Part shown: positions 55,136-58,778 of the stretch, one piece after another
How positions within the stretch are numbered: position 1 is the first letter of the stretch
How the letters are laid out: every line of letters begins with the position of its first letter
Position numbers and translations under genes: made by a program
Assembly (NCBI GenBank): GCA_947500545.1
Contig: CANMSO010000015.1
Location: 1-58,778, forward strand
DNA from: an uncultured Aquimarina sp.
Lineage (GTDB): Bacteria > Bacteroidota > Bacteroidia > Flavobacteriales > Flavobacteriaceae
Direction of reading: 5' to 3'
Length of the DNA stretch: 58,778 bases
Notes under the pieces: generated by a model
Seen by the model: the letters and a program-made list of their open reading frames with translations, nothing else
Told to the model about the DNA's origin: nothing
Databases searched by the model: none

Positions 55136-55259
55136 AAACAAACTTTTTAGGCTCAGAATAGTTACAAATCATTCGTATTTATTTTTATTCCTGATTTTTT
55201 TTTTGCTTTTTGGTAGGGTAAAACCAAACTGACCTGTTATTAGATAAAAAATATAGAAC

Positions 55260-55997
55260 ATGAAACTATTTACATCTTTTAAATTACTACTAATAATTGG
55301 GTTAACAACTGTTCTTTCTTGCTCAAGCGACGAGAACAATAGTCCCACTCAACAACCAGGAAATGGAACCAAAATTATGCCATTAGGTGCCTCTAGAGTT
55401 GAAGGGGCTAGACCCGAATACGAAAGCTATCGCTATGAACTTTGGAAATTACTTGTTGATGGTGGTTATGAATTTGATTTTATTGGAACAGAAATAGATA
55501 ACGCATCCTACCCTGATTATAATGGGTTAAGTTTTGATGTTAATCATGAAGGTCGTGGTGGCATTTCATCTGGCGGAATATTAGAAGAAATAAACATTTG
55601 GCTTAGTAATTTAGGGTCTGTTCCGGATATCGTGCTATTTAGTTCACCAGGAGGTAATGACGGTATAGATAATTATACCCAAACAATATCTAATATAAAT
55701 GCTATTATTGATATTCTTCAAGAAGTGAACCCAAATGTTACTATCTATTTAGAGCTTACCGCACCTCCACTTAGTAGTTTACAGACTCAAGAATTTTTGG
55801 ACTATTATAATCAAGCGATACAAGATATCCCAATTATTGCGCAACAGCAGACCACTTCAACCTCAAATGTTCTTACAGTAGATATGATGACTGGTTTTAA
55901 TGATTCTTTTTTAGCCGACGATGTACATTACAATACTGCAGGAGCAAGTTTTATAGCAAATCGTTATTATGATCTTCTGAAGAATATTTTACAATAA
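55260..55997 (+). CDS. SGNH/GDSL-family hydrolase lipoprotein
   Basis: 245 residues. Lipobox VLSC (Cys21). Block I reads MPLGASRVEG with S45 as nucleophile, the Gly of block II is in HEGRGGISSGG, block III is GGND with N133, and block V is D220-D-V-H223. This set completes an SGNH esterase site, although the first motif is GASR rather than GDSI. Related lipoproteins deacetylate polysaccharides or cut lipid esters. It likely acts at the outer membrane. Confidence 0.88.
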   Translation: MKLFTSFKLLLIIGLTTVLSCSSDENNSPTQQPGNGTKIMPLGASRVEGARPEYESYRYELWKLLVDGGYEFDFIGTEIDNASYPDYNGLSFDVNHEGRGGISSGGILEEINIWLSNLGSVPDIVLFSSPGGNDGIDNYTQTISNINAIIDILQEVNPNVTIYLELTAPPLSSLQTQEFLDYYNQAIQDIPIIAQQQTTSTSNVLTVDMMTGFNDSFLADDVHYNTAGASFIANRYYDLLKNILQ

Positions 55998-56017
55998 AAT
56001 TATACACAATAATAATG

Positions 56018-56090
56018 ACCGTTACACAAGGTGCGAAAAAAGATAGATTTTATTCAGATTCTTTGATTTAAGCCTTGTGTAACGGTTACA
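56018..56090. repeat. Spaced inverted repeat with an embedded palindrome
   Basis: ACCGTTACACAAGG (56018-56031) is the exact complement of CCTTGTGTAACGGT (56073-56086), 41 bp apart. The right arm is itself part of a 13-bp palindrome TGTAAC-G-GTTACA (56078-56090). There is no T run, so it is not a standard terminator. It lies between the SGNH gene and the HxlR gene. Confidence 0.7.
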
Positions 56091-56190
56091 TTATACATCA
56101 AATCAAGGCAATTTAGTGCTGGATAGAAAGGTTATCATCTTTGACTTACCTAATAACAACTGGCAAGACGTTAACAACAAATCGAAAGAT

Positions 56191-56242
56191 TATTTTTGTA
56201 AGATGCTACACTTTACGTAGCTTTGCTACTAAATATGTAGCA
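56191..56242 (+). promoter_or_regulatory. Promoter -7 box and nested dyad before the HxlR gene
   Basis: TATTTTTG at 56191-56198 fits the -7 consensus TAnnTTTG. Just downstream lies a double dyad: TGCTACA (56204-56210) pairs with TGTAGCA (56236-56242), and inside it GTAGC (56217-56221) pairs with GCTAC (56225-56229), with equal 6-bp gaps on both sides of a TTT centre. It ends 2 bp before the ATG at 56245. It could be an HxlR operator or an mRNA hairpin hiding the start. Confidence 0.5.
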
Positions 56243-56244
56243 CA

Positions 56245-56586
56245 ATGAATATCAATTCACAACCAACTCCAGGAAAACCGGTAAGAGGATCAAAAACCGG
56301 ACAACCGATAATGGTCATCTTCGATTTACTTGGTCGAAGTTGGGCAATGGGTATTATTTGGCACTTGAATAATGGTCCCAGTACTTTTAGAAAACTTCAA
56401 GAATACTGTGAAAACATCTCTCCCACCACCTTAAATAAGAGGATAAAAGAATTGACATTAGCCGACTTAATAGAAAGAACTATTGATGGATATACCTTGA
56501 CAGAACAAGGACGTGAGCTTTTCAAATTAATTCACCCTTTAGGTAATTGGGCAAAACAATGGGCAAAAAGAATTAACAATAAATAA
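56245..56586 (+). CDS. HxlR family winged-helix regulator
   Basis: 113 residues. The HxlR pattern is clear: WAMGIIWHLNNGPSTFRKLQEYCENISPTTLNKRIKEL in outline, followed by the wing GYTLTEQGREL. The usual N-terminal Cys is absent (the only Cys is in EYC), so a thiol switch of the HypR kind is not evident. The gene is 5 bp from the DinB gene and probably controls this operon through the dyad just upstream. Confidence 0.9.
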   Translation: MNINSQPTPGKPVRGSKTGQPIMVIFDLLGRSWAMGIIWHLNNGPSTFRKLQEYCENISPTTLNKRIKELTLADLIERTIDGYTLTEQGRELFKLIHPLGNWAKQWAKRINNK

Positions 56587-56591
56587 ATAGT

Positions 56592-57131
56592 ATGAGAATA
56601 ATACAAAAACCTAAGGTATCTGAGTATCCAGAATATTCAAAAATTTACATGGATTTACTAGATAATGAAAAGAATATTTTAGATCAATTATGGGATAATT
56701 TTGTGGAATTAAAAAAGTTAATTTATGGTCTACCAGAAGAAAAATTGATGTATAGATATGCCGAAGGTAAATGGACTATAAAGGAAATTTTAGTGCATAA
56801 TATAGATGATGAGCGCATCTTTTCATGCAGAGCAATGCGTTTTGCTAGAAATGACAACACTCCTTTACCGGGATTTGAGCAGGATGATTATGCAAAATTT
56901 TCTGATGCCAATACAAGAAGCTTAGATAGCATTTTTGAAGAATACGAAGCTGTAAGAAAAAGTACTATTACGCTCTTTAAATATTTGCCTCAGGACAGTC
57001 TCCTAAGAAGAGGGGCTGGAATTGATGATGATGGTAGTATAATCAATGAAAGAACGGTTAGAGCATTTGTCTACCATATTGCTGGTCATGAATTAAGACA
57101 TTTAAAAATTATAAAAGAAAGGTATTTATAA
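56592..57131 (+). CDS. DinB superfamily protein
   Basis: 179 residues. The four-helix DinB_2 fold is indicated by WTIKEILVHNIDDERIF (first metal-type His at HN.DDE), and the C-terminal FVYHIAGHELRHLKIIKERY with two further His. Such proteins bind a divalent metal and include thiol-dependent S-transferases, but this one's substrate is unknown. It is separated from the HxlR gene by 5 bp, so the two should be one operon. Confidence 0.88.
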   Translation: MRIIQKPKVSEYPEYSKIYMDLLDNEKNILDQLWDNFVELKKLIYGLPEEKLMYRYAEGKWTIKEILVHNIDDERIFSCRAMRFARNDNTPLPGFEQDDYAKFSDANTRSLDSIFEEYEAVRKSTITLFKYLPQDSLLRRGAGIDDDGSIINERTVRAFVYHIAGHELRHLKIIKERYL

Positions 57132-57250
57132 AACATTTATCATCACACAAATTTGTAATCAGTAAAATTTGATATAAAGCCCAGTATCTCATAATCTTAA
57201 CTAGCGCAACCTTTTAACAAAATCATCATCTATAATAAAAGGCAATACAT

Positions 57251-57715
57251 ATGAAGAATATTATAAAATTTGGGATAACCTCTTTATTGATAATTTTATT
57301 ATTTGGATGTGAAAATAACGATGGGAAAATATCTAATGATGAAATAGATAGTCGTGGAATAGACAGTGAAAACCCAATAATTGGAAATTGGAAATTGGTT
57401 GAAGCTTCTATTAGCTCAGGAGGCCCCCAGTATTTGGTTGCAGTTGAGAACGGAGAAGAATTTAATTTCTTAAGTACTGGAATTTTCATATCAAATAGAT
57501 CTTCTGAATGTACAAGTGGGATTTTTTCAATTGAATCAAATGAATTGATTTTAAAATATGACTGCGATGGGTTTATAACTGGAGTTGAAAATCCTGAAGG
57601 AGCTATTACTTATACAATAACTTACGAATCAAATTACCTTATTCTAATTCCAACTAGTGTGATTTGCACAGAAGGTTGTAGCTATAAATATGAAAAAATA
57701 ACTGACACAAAATAA
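57251..57715 (+). CDS. Small lipoprotein with lipocalin-like domain
   Basis: 154 residues. Lipobox LLFGC (Cys20) and a polar linker, then IIGNWKLVEASI, GEEFNFLSTGIF and SIESNELILKY, the pattern of lipocalin-like domains common in Bacteroidota lipoproteins. Four Cys in the mature part (ECTSG, YDCDG, VICTEGC) may form disulfides. No ligand is suggested. Confidence 0.75.
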   Translation: MKNIIKFGITSLLIILLFGCENNDGKISNDEIDSRGIDSENPIIGNWKLVEASISSGGPQYLVAVENGEEFNFLSTGIFISNRSSECTSGIFSIESNELILKYDCDGFITGVENPEGAITYTITYESNYLILIPTSVICTEGCSYKYEKITDTK

Positions 57716-57746
57716 ACCTAAAAAACATATTAACTCTTAATGATAA

Positions 57747-57827
57747 GGGCCAACCAAGTTTTTTTTTCTACGTTATTTTTGTTCTTTTGTATCTATACCA
57801 GAATCAAAAGAAACCTCTTGGTTGCCC
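57747..57827. repeat. Spaced imperfect inverted repeat in a gene-free stretch
   Basis: GGGCCAACCAAG (57747-57758) pairs with CTTGGTTGCCC (57817-57827) with one bulged C, about 58 bp apart. The left arm is followed by nine T. The 57716-57995 stretch holds no ORF of interest. The element could be a terminator with a long branch or a relic. Confidence 0.35.
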
Positions 57828-57995
57828 CCGCTCCGAGCAATCTGTACCTTAAATCCGTATGTCTTGATAACTGCTACTCTTAAAAAATACGAAACAAGAG
57901 AGTTCTACTAAACGGATAGCATTCAAATAAATTAAATAACTACTTAATTAATAAAGGAGTACTCCCTGTAGTCTTATCTAAAATTAACTGGTCAG

Positions 57996-58778
57996 CTAAA
58001 AAGAACGTATTGCACGTACAGAAAACGGATTAACCTTAAGTCCATCACCTTGATTACCGTTTCTAAAAAACTTCCACCAAGCGCGGTCATCTCCGAACTC
58101 TGTGGAGCTCCAATAGATACCATCAGGAAAATTACCTATATTCCCTAGCCCCAAAACGTTTCCTTGCCCAATATTTTGGTACATTAGGTTTAACTCATAT
58201 TTTGACGGTAGGTACCAATCATCATAGCCACCAGAATTTAAATCTTGGCACAATTCACTGGCATAGCAAGAGCTACATGTTCCCTGCCATCTTCTTATCC
58301 CTTGACTATTCCCCTCGCCACTTCCAATACCATTTCCATATGCATATGTATCTACGTCGCTTCCATTATACCATTGGATTCCTGTACTTTGATCTGTTGC
58401 CATGCTAATCAATCCATGACAACCTGATGCATCAAGATAAAATATAATACCCCCTTGATGTGTGTCACCTATTGACAAACCACAAGCACTAGTGGTACTA
58501 ACAACATTATTCGTAATATCTATTCCCGTTCCAGCTGTGTAAACCTCTACATTATCGTTTACCCAACTATAGTTTCCACTTCCGTCGGTAACTAATACTT
58601 GTCCGTTAACACCGCCTGTTGGTAGTTCGATTTCGTTGGTAGCATCAGCATCAGCATCATTTATGTTATCATTTACCCAGCTGTAGTTTCCGCTTCCATC
58701 AGTAACTAATACTTGTCCGTTAACACCGCCTGTTGGTAGTTCGATTTCGTTGGTAGCATCAGCATCAGCATCATTTAT
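57996..58778 (-). CDS. DUF1566 surface protein with tandem repeats (N-terminus outside window)
   Basis: The frame is open from the right edge to the stop at 57996, 261 codons including the stop. Two identical 38-residue repeats (INDADADATNEIELPTGG, then VNGQVLVTDGSGNYSWVNDN) come first, then a linker VEVYTAGTGIDITNN, then a DUF1566 domain (about the last 160 residues): GGIIFYLDASGCHGL, WYLPSKYELNLMY, YWSSTEFGDDRAWW and VRAIRSF at the end. DUF1566 is a C-type-lectin-like fold found in secreted bacterial proteins. The repeat type resembles shafts of tail-fibre-like or surface proteins. A TTG at 58478 is not a real start because the frame and repeats continue upstream. Confidence 0.85.
   Translation of the reverse strand: MNDADADATNEIELPTGGVNGQVLVTDGSGNYSWVNDNINDADADATNEIELPTGGVNGQVLVTDGSGNYSWVNDNVEVYTAGTGIDITNNVVSTTSACGLSIGDTHQGGIIFYLDASGCHGLISMATDQSTGIQWYNGSDVDTYAYGNGIGSGEGNSQGIRRWQGTCSSCYASELCQDLNSGGYDDWYLPSKYELNLMYQNIGQGNVLGLGNIGNFPDGIYWSSTEFGDDRAWWKFFRNGNQGDGLKVNPFSVRAIRSF
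58551..58778. repeat. Two 114-bp tandem repeats in the DUF1566 gene
   Basis: Copies at 58551-58664 and 58665-58778. They encode the same 38 residues and differ at seven bases, all synonymous transitions, all within the first 37 bp of each copy as written; the other 77 bp are identical. The array continues past the window edge. Confidence 0.9.

Noticed and set aside
58202..58427. Two short plus-strand ORFs opposite the DUF1566 gene
   Set aside because: Antisense shadows of the conserved DUF1566 coding frame with no independent support.
1..58778. tRNA, rRNA, riboswitch or prophage genes
   Set aside because: No cloverleaf with a GTTCRANNC loop, no rRNA signature, no recognisable aptamer core and no integrase or capsid genes were seen on either strand by eye; a covariance-model scan would be the decisive test.

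Overview
The window is a low-GC, densely coding chromosomal segment from a marine-type member of the Bacteroidota, most likely family Flavobacteriaceae. The evidence is: type IX secretion (T9SS) sorting signals, SusC-type TonB-dependent receptors with N-terminal carboxypeptidase-D-like domains, many small Cys-lipidated lipoproteins, promoters of the TTTG/TAnnTTTG kind, near absence of Shine-Dalgarno sequences, and housekeeping proteins (ParE/ParC, YchF, GAPDH) with flavobacterial sequence character. No tRNA, rRNA, CRISPR array, transposase or phage gene was recognised.

Layout. 1-6011 (minus) holds most of a giant secreted surface protein with a P-domain-like module, Ig/PKD-like segments and two duplicated blocks of calcium-binding TSP3-type repeats; its C-terminus lies off the left edge. 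6.2-10.2 kb: a small membrane protein, a long AT-rich gap, and a NarL-type two-component pair (TPR sensor kinase plus regulator). 10.3-14.1 kb is an accessory stretch of small genes: two tandem paralogous lipoproteins, a divergent GTP cyclohydrolase II-like enzyme, small secreted proteins, PhnA, and a 46-residue peptide with a double-glycine leader. 14.2-19.4 kb (minus): an M23 peptidase and parE-parC. 19.8-31.6 kb: a lipoprotein, zinc alcohol dehydrogenase, two tandem PPK2 polyphosphate kinases, a Dabb protein, M61 and S9 peptidases, an alpha/beta hydrolase and a hybrid TPR histidine kinase. 31.9-43.4 kb: ychF, two TonB-dependent receptors, a YbdG-type MscS channel, DUF3817 and a PgpH-type HD phosphodiesterase. 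43.6-47.6 kb: thiolase, NlpC/P60 hydrolase, GNAT, and a TetR-SDR pair. 47.7-51 kb: a T9SS cargo NHL protein divergent from a LytTR regulator/LytS-type kinase pair. 51-55 kb: GAPDH, DUF2461, and the cysteine pair serine acetyltransferase-cysteine synthase. 55-57.7 kb: an SGNH lipoprotein, HxlR-DinB pair and a small lipoprotein. 57.996 kb to the right edge (minus): a repeat-bearing DUF1566 surface protein, truncated at its N-terminus.

Most genes are monocistronic or in pairs, punctuated by strong hairpin terminators, many of them shared by convergent genes. Several transcription-factor genes come with sequence symmetries that look like their own operators: matching 18-bp palindromes before the TetR and SDR genes, a nested dyad just before the HxlR start, and 12-bp direct repeats with 21-bp period before the LytTR gene. 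The least expected items are the double-glycine peptide next to the M23 peptidase, the tandem lipoproteins with a shared acidic tail, and the two edge-spanning surface proteins with recently homogenised internal repeats.
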